Shown here piece after piece: positions 27,119 to 36,215 of a stretch of 58,534 nucleotides of DNA. Origin of the DNA: Woeseiaceae bacterium. Its GTDB lineage: Bacteria > Pseudomonadota > Gammaproteobacteria > Steroidobacterales > Woeseiaceae. The stretch is from positions 1 through 58,534 of the forward strand of contig JAJFKV010000031.1 in assembly GCA_021773055.1 (NCBI GenBank). Reading direction: 5' to 3'. Made by a program: the position numbers and the translations under genes. The notes below the pieces were generated by a model that made no database searches, was not told the DNA's origin, and saw nothing but the letters and a program-made list of their open reading frames with translations. The stretch's first letter is position 1, and the number at the start of each line of letters is the position of its first letter.

Positions 27119-28621
27119 ATGAAAGCTCAGACAAGAATCGCCCTTCTGCTGCTGGTTCCCGCCATATCGCTGGCGCAGGTGCCGGTTGATGACGACGGCA
27201 ATGCCATCGGTACCTACCAGTCTCAGTCTGACGTTATGTCAACTAGCGAAACCGGCGTGGCGCCTTTGTCGCAGGCGGAATTGCAGGAATTGGTTGGTCC
27301 GATAGCACTGTATCCCGACGATCTCTTGGCCATTGTCTTGCCCGCCTCGGCCTACCCATTGCAGATAGTCGAGGCATCTCGATTCCTGGAGGCGCTGAAA
27401 GCGGACCCCAGGCTTAAGCCGAATCCCGACTGGGACGATTCAATTGTTGCTTTGCTTAATTACCCGGAGGTCATTGAGCTGCTCAACAAAGACCTGGACT
27501 GGACCTTGCGACTCGGAGAAGCAGTAGTGGCGCAGCAGACCGATGTCGTGTCTGCGGTCGAAGCGTTTCGCGATCGCGCGTATACCGCCGGCAATCTGAA
27601 GAGCGACACGCGCCAGACGGTTTCTCGCGATGACGATGACGTCATTTATATATCGCCGGCTGAAGAGGACGTAATCTACGTTCCGTATTACGAACCCGCA
27701 CAAGTCGTCTACTACCAGCCGACGCCTGTTTATCACTACTATCCGCGCTCCTACCCCATTTACTACTATCCGTACGCAGCCGGGCACTATTTTGACCACG
27801 GTCTTTTCTGGGGTGTTACGACTGCGTTCACGATCGGCTGGATATCGGATAGTTTGCATGTCTATCACCACAGCTATCACGGGCACCCCTACTACGGTCA
27901 TTCGTATCGGGATAACTGGTGGTATCGCCGACCGTCAATCAGCGTGTACAACAACACCTATGTAGGCAATTCGCATGGCTATAATAGCCATAGCGGCAAT
28001 GGTGATCGTTGGCACGCCAGAAACACCCGACGTGAGTACGTTCGGCGTGAAGGCTATTCACGATCTGATTATCGCAATACGCGCGATACGCGTCGGGTCG
28101 TAAAAAAGGAACGTCAATACGAACCAATTACATTTCGGGAACGTGACGTACAGAGAACTCAACGGACTCGAGCGAACCCCACACAGCTTGCCCATAACAG
28201 GGCAGACAGAATCGAGAACCGTAGTGGTGATGTCGCGGTTCGATCCCGTAATAGCCAGCAACAGCGGCAAACCGTGCAGACTCGAGATACTCGTCGTCAG
28301 GAAACCACTGCTCGATCACGTGCTGCGCAGCGCCAGGAACCCAGCGTTCGGTCGCGTACTACACGCCGTCAGCAACCGACAGTTCGATCACGGGATTCAG
28401 GTCAGCAAGCCCGAGTGGAACGAGCGCCAGTCCGTACGCAACAGGCACCGGCACGCCGTGAGCATCGCCAGGCGGAATCTCGTTCACGCCAGCAACCGTC
28501 GCAAGCGCGAGAGTCACATAGCCAACAACGATCGAGCAGTAACTCCAGGAAATCGGAAGGTTCCAGGAAATCGGAACACCGCTCTTCGGAAAGCCGCAGT
28601 CGCAGTCGCAAAGAACGCTAG
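27119..28621 (+). CDS. DUF3300 domain protein with basic low-complexity tail
   Basis: A 500-residue exported protein with a signal peptide (MKAQTRIALLLLVPAISLA). Residues about 50-200 form DUF3300 (LVGPIALYPDDLLAIVLPAS, VSAVEAFRDRAYTAGNLKS, DVIYVPYYEPAQVVYYQP). A Tyr/His-rich stretch (about 205-300) follows, then some 190 residues dominated by Arg, Gln and Ser (RQQ.., RSRSRKER). The tail may bind polyanions such as nucleic acid or surface polymer; this is inference. The stop overlaps the stop of a small convergent gene in CTAG. ATG 27119 follows CCGGAGGCCAT. Confidence 0.83.
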   Translation: MKAQTRIALLLLVPAISLAQVPVDDDGNAIGTYQSQSDVMSTSETGVAPLSQAELQELVGPIALYPDDLLAIVLPASAYPLQIVEASRFLEALKADPRLKPNPDWDDSIVALLNYPEVIELLNKDLDWTLRLGEAVVAQQTDVVSAVEAFRDRAYTAGNLKSDTRQTVSRDDDDVIYISPAEEDVIYVPYYEPAQVVYYQPTPVYHYYPRSYPIYYYPYAAGHYFDHGLFWGVTTAFTIGWISDSLHVYHHSYHGHPYYGHSYRDNWWYRRPSISVYNNTYVGNSHGYNSHSGNGDRWHARNTRREYVRREGYSRSDYRNTRDTRRVVKKERQYEPITFRERDVQRTQRTRANPTQLAHNRADRIENRSGDVAVRSRNSQQQRQTVQTRDTRRQETTARSRAAQRQEPSVRSRTTRRQQPTVRSRDSGQQARVERAPVRTQQAPARREHRQAESRSRQQPSQARESHSQQRSSSNSRKSEGSRKSEHRSSESRSRSRKER

Positions 28622-28746
28622 TCCTGATCGCTGTCCTGCTCGCCTTCACGGGATGCTTCTTTCGTAAGCTCCCAGGCAATGAAGGCGACGCTGGCGGCGG
28701 CTATCAACGCAAGTATTACGCCGGCAAATGGAAGAATGGCTCGCAT
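28618..28746 (-). CDS. Small membrane protein (42 residues)
   Basis: ATG at 28744-28746 to the stop at 28618-28620. One membrane helix (MRAILPFAGVILALIAAASV) is followed by a charged, acidic end. It lies 18 bp after the stop of the ribbon-helix-helix gene on the same strand, so it may be the third gene of the SPFH operon. Its stop shares CTAG with the DUF3300 stop. The ribosome site is weak, so confidence is moderate. Confidence 0.5.
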   Translation of the reverse strand: MRAILPFAGVILALIAAASVAFIAWELTKEASREGEQDSDQD

Positions 28747-28764
28747 TTCGGAATGGTAGCACCG

Positions 28765-28941
28765 CTACTTTTCGGTGTCCTTCATGTCTCCTGAGCGTAA
28801 TCGCCCCGACTGTTGCAAGGCTTCACGCAACATGAATTCGATCTGCGCATTCAGACTGCGCAGATCGTCTTTCGCCCAACGCTGCATCGCTTCCAGCGTC
28901 CTGGAATCGATCCGCAACGCGAATGATTTTCGTGCCGCCAT
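28765..28941 (-). CDS. Arc-type ribbon-helix-helix protein
   Basis: A 58-residue DNA-binding protein. The segment KSFALRIDSRTLEAMQRWAK is the ribbon strand and first helix, and SLNAQIEFMLREAL the second helix, with the Asn typical of Arc/MetJ-type proteins. The start follows AGGAATCCTGC, and the gene lies 13 bp after the SPFH gene stop. A probable operator, a perfect 19-bp palindrome, lies upstream of the SPFH gene, so the pair may be self-regulated. It could also be the antitoxin-like part of a TA system, but no toxin is adjacent. Confidence 0.8.
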   Translation of the reverse strand: MAARKSFALRIDSRTLEAMQRWAKDDLRSLNAQIEFMLREALQQSGRLRSGDMKDTEK

Positions 28942-28954
28942 GCAGGATTCCTGA

Positions 28955-29824
28955 TCAGGTATAGAGTGAACCAGTGTTCAACACCGGCTGGGCGCTTTCG
29001 TCGCTGCATAATACAACCAGCAAGTTACTGACCATCGCCGCTTTTCGCTCTTCGTCAAGCTGCACGATGTCGTTTTCGTCCAACTCCTCCAGCGCCATTT
29101 GCACCATACCAACAGCACCCCGAACGATCTGTTTGCGGGCCGAAATAATCGCGGATGCCTGTTGCCTGCGCAGCATCGCATTGGCGATTTCCGGCGCATA
29201 CGCCAGATGCGTAATTCGGGCTTCAACGACAGTTACTCCGGCCGTCGTCAACCTGTCCTGAATTTCCTGGACTAACGCTTGTGCAATCTCGGCCGGATTG
29301 CTGCGCAGCGCAATACCCTCGCCATCGTGCGGCTCATAAGGATACGTCATGCCGAGGTTTCGTAACGCAGATTCGCTTTGGATTTGTACAAAGCCCGCGT
29401 AGTCGTCTACCTCGAACAACGCCTCGGCAGTATCGAAAACTTTCCAGACAACAACCGCCGCAATTTCGATTGGACTACCATTTGCGTCATTAACCTTGAG
29501 TGTGCTGCTTTCGAAATTGCGTATTCGTGTGGACACGGACACTTTCGAGTAAAAGGGATTTGCCCATTTCAGACCGGAGTCATGTGTCGTTCCCGCGTAT
29601 CGTCCAAACAGTTGCAGTACTTTAGCCTCGTTTGGATGCACCATGAACAGACCACCCCAGAAAACGAGGACAATTATAGAGGCGATGACTGCCGGTATGA
29701 GTATCGCGAACGACTGAGACTGAATAGCCTTTTCGATAAGCAAAGCCAAACCCAGTTGTGCCGCAGCCAACACGACGATCATCAAATACCCGGACGGTAC
29801 ATTCCTTTTTAGTTCACGAATCAT
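28955..29824 (-). CDS. SPFH/band 7 domain protein
   Basis: A 289-residue membrane scaffold protein, distinct from the paraslipin at the left edge. Two hydrophobic helices lie in residues 10-58, then the SPFH domain ([57 protein letters not shown]) and a coiled-coil-like segment ([17 protein letters not shown]). The start is ATG 29824, with a strong AAGGAG; an ATG at 29860 has none. It is followed by a ribbon-helix-helix gene and headed by a 19-bp palindrome. It probably forms oligomeric membrane rafts. Confidence 0.88.
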   Translation of the reverse strand: MIRELKRNVPSGYLMIVVLAAAQLGLALLIEKAIQSQSFAILIPAVIASIIVLVFWGGLFMVHPNEAKVLQLFGRYAGTTHDSGLKWANPFYSKVSVSTRIRNFESSTLKVNDANGSPIEIAAVVVWKVFDTAEALFEVDDYAGFVQIQSESALRNLGMTYPYEPHDGEGIALRSNPAEIAQALVQEIQDRLTTAGVTVVEARITHLAYAPEIANAMLRRQQASAIISARKQIVRGAVGMVQMALEELDENDIVQLDEERKAAMVSNLLVVLCSDESAQPVLNTGSLYT

Positions 29825-29862
29825 GCCGTTCTCCTTGTTGCATTCATCACTATCTGTCATTT

Positions 29863-29881
29863 TGATATCATTATGATATCA
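29863..29881. promoter_or_regulatory. Perfect 19-bp palindrome, candidate operator
   Basis: TGATATCAT, one T, then ATGATATCA: two exact 9-bp arms. It lies 38 bp upstream of the SPFH start and 76 bp upstream of the divergent TPR gene. The nearby Arc-type protein is the natural candidate to bind it, which would close an autoregulatory loop. Confidence 0.65.
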
Positions 29882-29957
29882 TTTGATCAGCAAATCAAGT
29901 GATACCACTCCTGCATTGAAAGCTGCGAAACCTGTCGATTCACGCCATAATCCGCTC

Positions 29958-32171
29958 ATGGCCTCATTCGTATCAGAATTAAAACGTAGAAATGTTCTGC
30001 GTGTCGCGACCACCAATGCGCTGGTTTCCTGGATTCTCATAGAGGCGGGTTCCGTCTTGCTACCGACTTTCGGTGCAGCGGAGTGGGTCTTTAAGGCATA
30101 CGTGTTCATTGTCGCCGGCGGATTCTTCCTGGCGCTGATCGTCGCCTGGCTTTTCGAAGCGACGCCCGATGGCGTCAGGCTGGAGCGAGACATCGATAGA
30201 AGCAGTTATCAGCCGGAATCTCACGGCAACAAATTCATCATCGGCTTGCTCGTTGTTGCTCTTGGCATTTCTATAACGTTCAACTTCACTGGCATGCGCG
30301 GTGACCCGCTCGATTTGAACGATGGTGTTGTTTACAACTCAATCGCCGTACTGCCATTTACGAGCCGCAGTTCCATCGAAGAAAATCGGTTCTTCGCCGA
30401 CGGCATACATGACGACATTCTCACGCGCCTGGCTGAAATCAAGTCACTGCGTGTCATTTCGAGAACCTCTGTGAATGAATACCGGGACACAACGAGAAAT
30501 CTGCGCCAAATCGGTAAGGACCTGGGTGTATCGACCATTGTTGAGGGAGCCGTGCAACGCTCTGGCGATCAGGTACGTATTACAGTGCAGCTGATTGATG
30601 CTGCGACCGATGAACATATCTGGGCAAAAACCTACGACGAAGAATTGACGGCGGAAAGCCTGTTCGACGTACAAAGTGAAATTTCGTCGCAAATCGCAAC
30701 CTCATTACGTGCCGCCTTGACACCAGAGCAGGAAATTCGACTCGCGACGAACCCGACAAACAGCCTCGCGGCGTATGCCGAATACGTAGCCGGCAGGGAG
30801 AATTTTCTGCAACGCAAATTCGAGACACTCGTGACGGCCAGAGAAAAATTTGAACGCGCCATCGAACTCGATCCGAATTATGCACAGGCGCATGCCGCTC
30901 TTGCCGAGACAGTCCTGGTCACGTTGTCAAATCATAGATCCCTTGCTCAGGACGAAGCCTTCGCAATTGCATCGACGCACATAGACGAAGCGTTACGAAT
31001 TGACCCGGAGATGCCACAGGCATACGCAGCACGTGGCTTGCTGGAGATGATGCAATGGGAACGAACCCGGATCGGTTCCGGTAATGTCGCTTCTGCGGCT
31101 TCTTTTGGGAAAGCGATTCAACTCAACCCGAACCTGGCGGAGGCCTACATCTGGTTCGCCTCACTTCGTAATGCTGAAGGCGAAACCGAAAAATCAATCG
31201 ACTTGTTGACAACCGCATTGACCATCGACCCACTGAGTCGTATTCCTTACGTGAATCTGCCCAGCTTCCTGTCGGCGGAAGGACAAAACGAGCGAACGAC
31301 AGAACTACTGCTGCACGCCACCGGTATTTTTCCAGAGTGGGAGCTTCCTTACAGCTACCTCGCCAGACACATGCAAGGACTGGGGCGACTGGATGAAGCT
31401 CTCGCCTGGGGCCAGAAAGGAGCCGTTTTAAGCGAGGATCCGATGACCGGTGGCATTTTGATCGGTATTTACCAGGATTTTGGCGACGACGAATCTATCG
31501 CGGCGTTTATGGATGCTTTCCCGGAGGACCATCCGCTCTACCCCGTTGGAAAAGGTTACGAGCGTTACGTGAAGCGCGATTATGCGGGCGCGTTGGCAGA
31601 AGTACGCCTTATCATGGATAACCCCGCTGTTCCGACGGAGATTATCTATCCGCTCATAGTTGGCGCAGCCATTTTGACTGATGACTTTGATCTTGCGTAT
31701 GAGTATTTGTTGAAGGGCGATCCGACGCTGCATGACGACGCTGAATCCACGGTCGACCGCTTTAACATCCAGTCTGCGGTGCTGCTGGCGTACGTAGAGC
31801 AACAACGACATCACCCACGAGCAGCGGCTTCGTTACTACGGCAAGCTGAAATCGTCGTGCGCACGCTACCACGGCTTGGCATGTCCGGATACGGAATCAG
31901 GGACGTACAAATCCTGGCATTACAGGGACGCCCGGATGCAGCAATCGAGGCACTGACTCAGGCCATTGACGCGGGTTTCGTTAGTTCACAACCCTATGAC
32001 GGATGGCCCCTCGATGAAGATCCGACCATTGATACGATTAGAAGTGATCCACGATTTGAAGCTCTTTTGCACCGCATCGACCAGCGCCTGGAAGAAATGC
32101 GCCGGAACGTCGACGATGCAAGGAAAACTGGTGACTGGAGCAATTTGATAAAGAAAGCTGAATCAGTCTGA
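29958..32171 (+). CDS. Membrane TolB-like/TPR signalling protein
   Basis: A 737-residue protein. The N-terminus (MASFVSELKRRNVLRVATTNALV) and two membrane helices to about residue 80 are typical of a large proteobacterial family, often annotated as adenylate-cyclase-like or TPR proteins though no cyclase domain is present. A third helix lies near 100 (IIGLLVVALGISITF), then a TolB/FlgO-like domain (IAVLPFTSRSSIEENRFFADGIHDDI) and many TPR repeats. The ATG at 29958 fits the family start; the frame is open to 29883. It shares the TolB-TPR layout with the regulator at 15-16.8 kb but lacks a DNA-binding domain. Confidence 0.86.
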   Translation: MASFVSELKRRNVLRVATTNALVSWILIEAGSVLLPTFGAAEWVFKAYVFIVAGGFFLALIVAWLFEATPDGVRLERDIDRSSYQPESHGNKFIIGLLVVALGISITFNFTGMRGDPLDLNDGVVYNSIAVLPFTSRSSIEENRFFADGIHDDILTRLAEIKSLRVISRTSVNEYRDTTRNLRQIGKDLGVSTIVEGAVQRSGDQVRITVQLIDAATDEHIWAKTYDEELTAESLFDVQSEISSQIATSLRAALTPEQEIRLATNPTNSLAAYAEYVAGRENFLQRKFETLVTAREKFERAIELDPNYAQAHAALAETVLVTLSNHRSLAQDEAFAIASTHIDEALRIDPEMPQAYAARGLLEMMQWERTRIGSGNVASAASFGKAIQLNPNLAEAYIWFASLRNAEGETEKSIDLLTTALTIDPLSRIPYVNLPSFLSAEGQNERTTELLLHATGIFPEWELPYSYLARHMQGLGRLDEALAWGQKGAVLSEDPMTGGILIGIYQDFGDDESIAAFMDAFPEDHPLYPVGKGYERYVKRDYAGALAEVRLIMDNPAVPTEIIYPLIVGAAILTDDFDLAYEYLLKGDPTLHDDAESTVDRFNIQSAVLLAYVEQQRHHPRAAASLLRQAEIVVRTLPRLGMSGYGIRDVQILALQGRPDAAIEALTQAIDAGFVSSQPYDGWPLDEDPTIDTIRSDPRFEALLHRIDQRLEEMRRNVDDARKTGDWSNLIKKAESV

Positions 32172-32822
32172 CCTGCGCCCCATTGCTTCGAGCCTGCTTT
32201 CAATTTTTTGCCTGAACCGAATCGCCACCGGCGCGTCGAGGTATCGGTGCAGGTCGTTGATATCGTGCTGCAGAGCAAAGTTGAATCTGAACAATTCCAG
32301 TATGGAGACATCGCAGGAATCGGTCGCCACATAGGTCACGACATCTCCCGTCGTCACTTCGCCACCGTTCAACACCCTGAAGTAGATACCCGGGCGCTCC
32401 GCTTCGCGAAACGCCAAACCGAAACCTGAGTCCCGCATTGACGCTGCAAGAGTCTTGCAGGGAATTCGCGGCGCGGTAGCTTCCAGAACGACCTCGCCAA
32501 TCAGCAAGCGATCGCCAACGTTCATATCGGAGGGAAAACCTCGGATGGTGAGATTTTCTCCAAAAACTCCCGGCCCGTGTGCGCAACCAGTCTCCCGCTC
32601 CCACCAATCGTAGTCATCAGCACTGTAGGCGTAGACCGCCTGATCCGCACCGCCATGGTGATTGACGTCTACAACGGCATCGCCCCGAACTCCCGTCTCG
32701 TCGAGATAAGCACCGGCGGCAACCGATACCTTGCGGATGCCGGTAGTAAACGACTGATCCTTGTGAGTGATCGTCTCAATTCTGCCAATATTGATACTTT
32801 CAAGATGCATGATCTCTAGCAT
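32163..32822 (-). CDS. MOSC domain protein (YiiM-like)
   Basis: A 219-residue protein with a MOSC domain (residues about 40-170). The conserved cysteine is in RIPCKTLAA, and HHGGADQAVYAY is the typical upstream motif; the C-terminal stretch with FALQHD fits the YiiM subgroup, which reduces N-hydroxylated compounds using molybdenum cofactor. The ATG at 32822 follows GGGGGAGA and overlaps the stop of the upstream MFS gene, so the two are coupled. Its end overlaps the 3' end of the TPR gene on the other strand by 9 bp. Confidence 0.87.
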   Translation of the reverse strand: MLEIMHLESINIGRIETITHKDQSFTTGIRKVSVAAGAYLDETGVRGDAVVDVNHHGGADQAVYAYSADDYDWWERETGCAHGPGVFGENLTIRGFPSDMNVGDRLLIGEVVLEATAPRIPCKTLAASMRDSGFGLAFREAERPGIYFRVLNGGEVTTGDVVTYVATDSCDVSILELFRFNFALQHDINDLHRYLDAPVAIRFRQKIESRLEAMGRRSD

Positions 32823-33994
32823 GCGTCTCTCCCCCAGTTCACCTCATTACCCATTACCGGACGCGTGGGGATATTCTGCGACAGTATCAGCGAGCACACA
32901 GCGAAACCCGTGCCGATCAGGAAAACAGCGGCTGGCGATACGATCCAGACCAGCCCAAGCGCAGCGGGAACGATAACTGCGGCGACGTGGTTGATAGTAA
33001 ACGAGACTCCGGCGCTGCTCGCGATATCCTCTGGACTGGCGATCTTCTGAAAGTAGGTGCTTTGCGCAATGGCCAATGCGAAGAACATATGATCGATCAC
33101 GTAGAGTCCGGCACCGACATACGGATTTTCAACATAGGCGTAGGCGGTAAAGACGATGACCAGACCCGTGTACTCAATTGTCAGCGCACTGCGCTCGCCT
33201 ATACGACCGATCAGACCACCAATTTTCTCAGCGAAAAGCCAGTTGAATGCATAGTTGATCAAAAACAGCAAAGCCACCTGTGACGCGGAATAGCCGATTT
33301 TCTCGACCATCAGGAACGCCGCAAAAACCGTAAAAATCTGGCGCCGCGCGCCAGCGAAGAATGTCAGTGCGTAATAGAGCCAATAACGTTTTCGCAATAT
33401 CAGTTTATTGCTTTGCTCATGCTCACTCTCAAAATGGGGAAACCCGATCCACATCAGAACCGCCAAAACGCAGCAAATACCGCCAGCCAGCAAGAAGATC
33501 CAGACATAGTCCAGCGCCAGAACTTCAAGGAGTCCCCATAACACCGCGTATACGAGCAACGACGCAATTGCACCGACTGATATCAGTTTGCCCAACGCTT
33601 GTGGCGCTTCGGACTTCTCAAACCACTGTAGTGCCAGCGATTGCTTCACGACCTCAAAATAGTGAAATCCGGTGGACATCAACACCGTGGTGCAATACAG
33701 CCCTATGGCACTCGGAAACACGCCCGCCAGCGTGACGCCAACACCCAGCATTGCGAGGGCAATCACAGCAAACGTCTGTTCTCGGATCACCAGGAGCACG
33801 AAGACGACAGTGAATGCCAGAAATCCCGGAATCTCACGCAGACTTTGCAGGATTCCGATTTCAATACCGGTAAAGCCGGCCCGTTCAACAACGAAATTAT
33901 TAAGTAAGGCACTCCAGGTGCTAAACGCGATGGGCATGGCCACCGACATCAGAATCAGAAGATTGTTGGGCGTTTGCCAAGGGTGCTTAAGCAT
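32816..33994 (-). CDS. MFS transporter
   Basis: A 392-residue protein with about twelve membrane helices, starting MLKHPWQTPNNLLILMSVAMPIAFSTWSALLNNF. GFTGIEIGILQSLREIPG and FAEKIGGLIGRIGERSAL are the loop regions in the two halves. The MOSC gene begins inside its last codons, so both are likely co-transcribed. I cannot assign a substrate; sugar- or drug-exporter-like families are both possible. Confidence 0.85.
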   Translation of the reverse strand: MLKHPWQTPNNLLILMSVAMPIAFSTWSALLNNFVVERAGFTGIEIGILQSLREIPGFLAFTVVFVLLVIREQTFAVIALAMLGVGVTLAGVFPSAIGLYCTTVLMSTGFHYFEVVKQSLALQWFEKSEAPQALGKLISVGAIASLLVYAVLWGLLEVLALDYVWIFLLAGGICCVLAVLMWIGFPHFESEHEQSNKLILRKRYWLYYALTFFAGARRQIFTVFAAFLMVEKIGYSASQVALLFLINYAFNWLFAEKIGGLIGRIGERSALTIEYTGLVIVFTAYAYVENPYVGAGLYVIDHMFFALAIAQSTYFQKIASPEDIASSAGVSFTINHVAAVIVPAALGLVWIVSPAAVFLIGTGFAVCSLILSQNIPTRPVMGNEVNWGRDAC

Positions 33995-34041
33995 CGGCGC
34001 AGCTTAGGGAGGCGGGAGACGGGGGTCAATCTCTCATCTGA

Positions 34042-34098
34042 AACGCATGATTATCGCAAAATGCGTTACAAATACATCTATACCTGTATACAATGTAT
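34042..34098 (+). promoter_or_regulatory. Two inverted repeats and a possible promoter before an Arc-type gene
   Basis: AACGCAT (34042-34048) pairs with ATGCGTT (34061-34067). Further on, ATACAT (34072-34077) pairs with ATGTAT (34093-34098), enclosing TATAC-CT-GTATA (34079-34090). A possible promoter overlaps the second repeat: TACAAT at 34089-34094, with a weak TTACAA 17 bp upstream. That would start the transcript at about the ATG 34102, giving a leaderless mRNA repressed by its own product. Confidence 0.45.
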
Positions 34099-34101
34099 CG
34101 C

Positions 34102-34296
34102 ATGGCGAAGACCAAAGTATCCACACTGAACCTGCGCATTGAGCCAGGGCTTAAAGAGGCGGTAAGAGAAGCCGCGGCTCGCGAGCACCGCAGCGTCGCG
34201 AATATGGTCGAAATGCTAATTCGCAGACACTGTGATCAAAGTGGCATCACAATTCCGGAACAAGACGATTTTTTCCCAGGGGCTTCCAATGGATGA
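34102..34296 (+). CDS. Arc-type ribbon-helix-helix protein (antitoxin-like)
   Basis: A 64-residue protein, MAKTKVSTLNLRIEPGLKEA, with the RHH strand NLRIEP and helices KEAVREAAAREH and SVANMVEMLIRRH. An in-frame ATG at 34093 exists; neither has a ribosome site, and the apparent promoter places the transcript start at 34102, so I take that. Overlaps the next gene by 8 bp. Together they look like a small self-regulated pair of the TA or partition type. Confidence 0.78.
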   Translation: MAKTKVSTLNLRIEPGLKEAVREAAAREHRSVANMVEMLIRRHCDQSGITIPEQDDFFPGASNG

Positions 34297-34543
34297 ACGC
34301 ATGTTGCGAGCGATGGTTGCCGCGGGCGCTATCAAGAACATAAACATTATCGCGAGCGGCGCTCGATTCCATATCGAAGCAAAAACGCCAAACGGGCCGA
34401 TTACGGCAGAAACGCGTAAAGGCAAGGTACGCACCTGGGTCACGCTGGACGCGGCCGCACGATGGGTACGCAGCCTGGGCGTCGGCGCCGCCCACATCAA
34501 TCTGGCGCACTGGCAACCGGGCCAGCGTGAGCTGTCAGTCTAG
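34289..34543 (+). CDS. Small basic protein paired with the ribbon-helix-helix gene
   Basis: An 84-residue protein starting at ATG 34289 (MDERMLRAMVAAGAIKNINI) after AGGGGC. The C-terminal half (TWVTLDAAARWVRSLGVGAAHINLAHWQPGQREL) resembles small proteins on plasmids and genomic islands that are sometimes labelled ParC-like partition-associated, from memory only. The pairing with an Arc-type gene suggests toxin-antitoxin or partition function. The longer frame from 34232 lies inside the RHH gene and is not used. Confidence 0.65.
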   Translation: MDERMLRAMVAAGAIKNINIIASGARFHIEAKTPNGPITAETRKGKVRTWVTLDAAARWVRSLGVGAAHINLAHWQPGQRELSV

Positions 34544-34577
34544 GCCTGTATCTCAGGCTGACCAGAGGCAGCCACCC

Positions 34578-34916
34578 TTATTCGGCGCTTCCCGATGGCC
34601 ACTCTCCGCCCAAGGGAAACGGCTTCTCATCAGTGTTATAGGTGAGATAACGGGTAATGTTGTAAATGTAGGTTGCCACACTCTGACCTGCTTCCCGAAT
34701 CTGTGGATTTACCTCACCCGTAAACAGAACCCAGAAAAAACCAATCACAACGATTACGGCTCCGGCGAATGTCGCAACGCTTAGGAAAATCCAGCTGATC
34801 ACCATAAACAGGGCCCGCATCCAGGTGGTTCCAGATTTAAGGTTTTCTTCGACTGGGTTGCCGGTTTTTTTCTCACCAGAGAAAACCTCATCAGCCGGCG
34901 GATTATCGTTACTCAT
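34578..34916 (-). CDS. DUF4389 domain membrane protein
   Basis: A 112-residue protein. About 30 polar residues (MSNDNPPADEVFSGEKKTGN) precede two membrane helices (ALFMVISWIFLSVATFAGAVIVVIGFFWVLFTG) and the conserved DUF4389 block NPQIREAGQSVATYIYNITRYLTYNTDEKPFPLGGEWP. Function unknown. Divergent from the dipeptidase gene; starts at ATG 34916. Confidence 0.87.
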   Translation of the reverse strand: MSNDNPPADEVFSGEKKTGNPVEENLKSGTTWMRALFMVISWIFLSVATFAGAVIVVIGFFWVLFTGEVNPQIREAGQSVATYIYNITRYLTYNTDEKPFPLGGEWPSGSAE

Positions 34917-34988
34917 CGTATTACTCCTGTGCGATCACTTACATATTGTTACAATCTTCGGCCCTTCCGGCCAGCGAAATATCCCGAT

Positions 34989-36215
34989 ATGACCACTAAA
35001 TTATCCAGTATCGCTCTGACTATCGTCCTGATTTCTGGTTGCAACCAGTCTGCAGATACAGCAACCGAGCACACGGCTCCGGACGCGAACCAAATAGCTA
35101 TGAACAGCATTATCGTCGATACACATATCGATGTGCCCTATCGGCTGGAAGCAAAACCCGCAGATATATCGAAAGCGACCGACGGCGGCGATTTCGACTA
35201 TCCACGAGCGGTCAGCGGCGGACTGAATGTACCCTTTATGTCCATCTACACTCCCGCCGAGCTTGAGGCCGTAGGAGGCTCAAAAGCCGTCGCTGAAGAG
35301 CTGATTGATATGGTCAATGGCTTCGCCGAGCAATGGCCGGATAAATTCGCGATCGCGCGTTCACCGACGGACGTACGTGAACAGTTCGCTGCCGGCATCA
35401 TGTCGATGCCACTGGGCATGGAAAACGGCTCGCCGGTCGAGGGGGACCTCGCGAATTTGCAGCACTTTTTTGATCGCGGAATTCGCTACATCACGCTCAC
35501 ACACAGCCTGTCGAACCACATATCCGATTCATCCTACGATACGAACCGCCAGTGGAACGGCTTGAGTGAGTTCGGCGCCGAAGTCGTGAATGAAATGAAT
35601 CGACTGGGCATCATGGTGGATGTCAGCCACGTCTCTGACGATGCCTTTTGGCAGGTCATGGACATCAGTAATACCCCGGTTATCGCATCCCACTCGTCGG
35701 CGCGACATTTCACACCGGACTTTGAACGAAATATGAGTGACGAAATGATTGTTGCGCTGGCTAAGAACGGCGGTGTAATTCAGATCAACTTCGGATCGAG
35801 TTTTGTCACTGCAGAGGCCCTCGCTTACGCACTACCGCGGTGGGATGCCAGCAAGGAATATACCGCGCAGCACCCGGAGCTATCGGAGGAGGAAGCCGAC
35901 CACGAGTTTCGAGCGATGTATGAAGCAGAGCATGGCACGATTCCGTTTGCGAATCTCGACGACGTCCTCGACCATTTTGATCATGTCGTCGGACTGACCA
36001 GCATTGACCACGTTGGTATTGGCTCCGACTATGACGGCGTCGGTGATTCGCTGCCAATCGGGCTCAAAGACGTCGCAGCCTACCCGAACCTGATCCAGGG
36101 ATTACTGGACCGCGATTACAGTGAAGACGACATCAGGAAGATCCTGGGAGGGAACCTCCTGCGCGTCTGGCAAGCCGTAGAGGACTATGCCGCGACGACG
36201 TCAAGCAAAACGTAG
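34989..36215 (+). CDS. Membrane dipeptidase (peptidase family M19), lipoprotein
   Basis: A 408-residue zinc dipeptidase. The signal MTTKLSSIALTIVLISGC has a lipobox (ISGC), so it is anchored in the envelope. Zinc-binding residues sit in VDTHIDVPYR near residue 43, ISMPLGMENGSPV supplies the bridging Glu, VDVSHVSDDAFW and ASHSSARHF are the further His ligands, and GIGSDYDGVG is the final conserved block. The family cleaves dipeptides, including those with D-residues. ATG 34989 is chosen because it opens the lipoprotein signal. Its 3' end overlaps the convergent small gene by 31 bp. Confidence 0.92.
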   Translation: MTTKLSSIALTIVLISGCNQSADTATEHTAPDANQIAMNSIIVDTHIDVPYRLEAKPADISKATDGGDFDYPRAVSGGLNVPFMSIYTPAELEAVGGSKAVAEELIDMVNGFAEQWPDKFAIARSPTDVREQFAAGIMSMPLGMENGSPVEGDLANLQHFFDRGIRYITLTHSLSNHISDSSYDTNRQWNGLSEFGAEVVNEMNRLGIMVDVSHVSDDAFWQVMDISNTPVIASHSSARHFTPDFERNMSDEMIVALAKNGGVIQINFGSSFVTAEALAYALPRWDASKEYTAQHPELSEEEADHEFRAMYEAEHGTIPFANLDDVLDHFDHVVGLTSIDHVGIGSDYDGVGDSLPIGLKDVAAYPNLIQGLLDRDYSEDDIRKILGGNLLRVWQAVEDYAATTSSKT

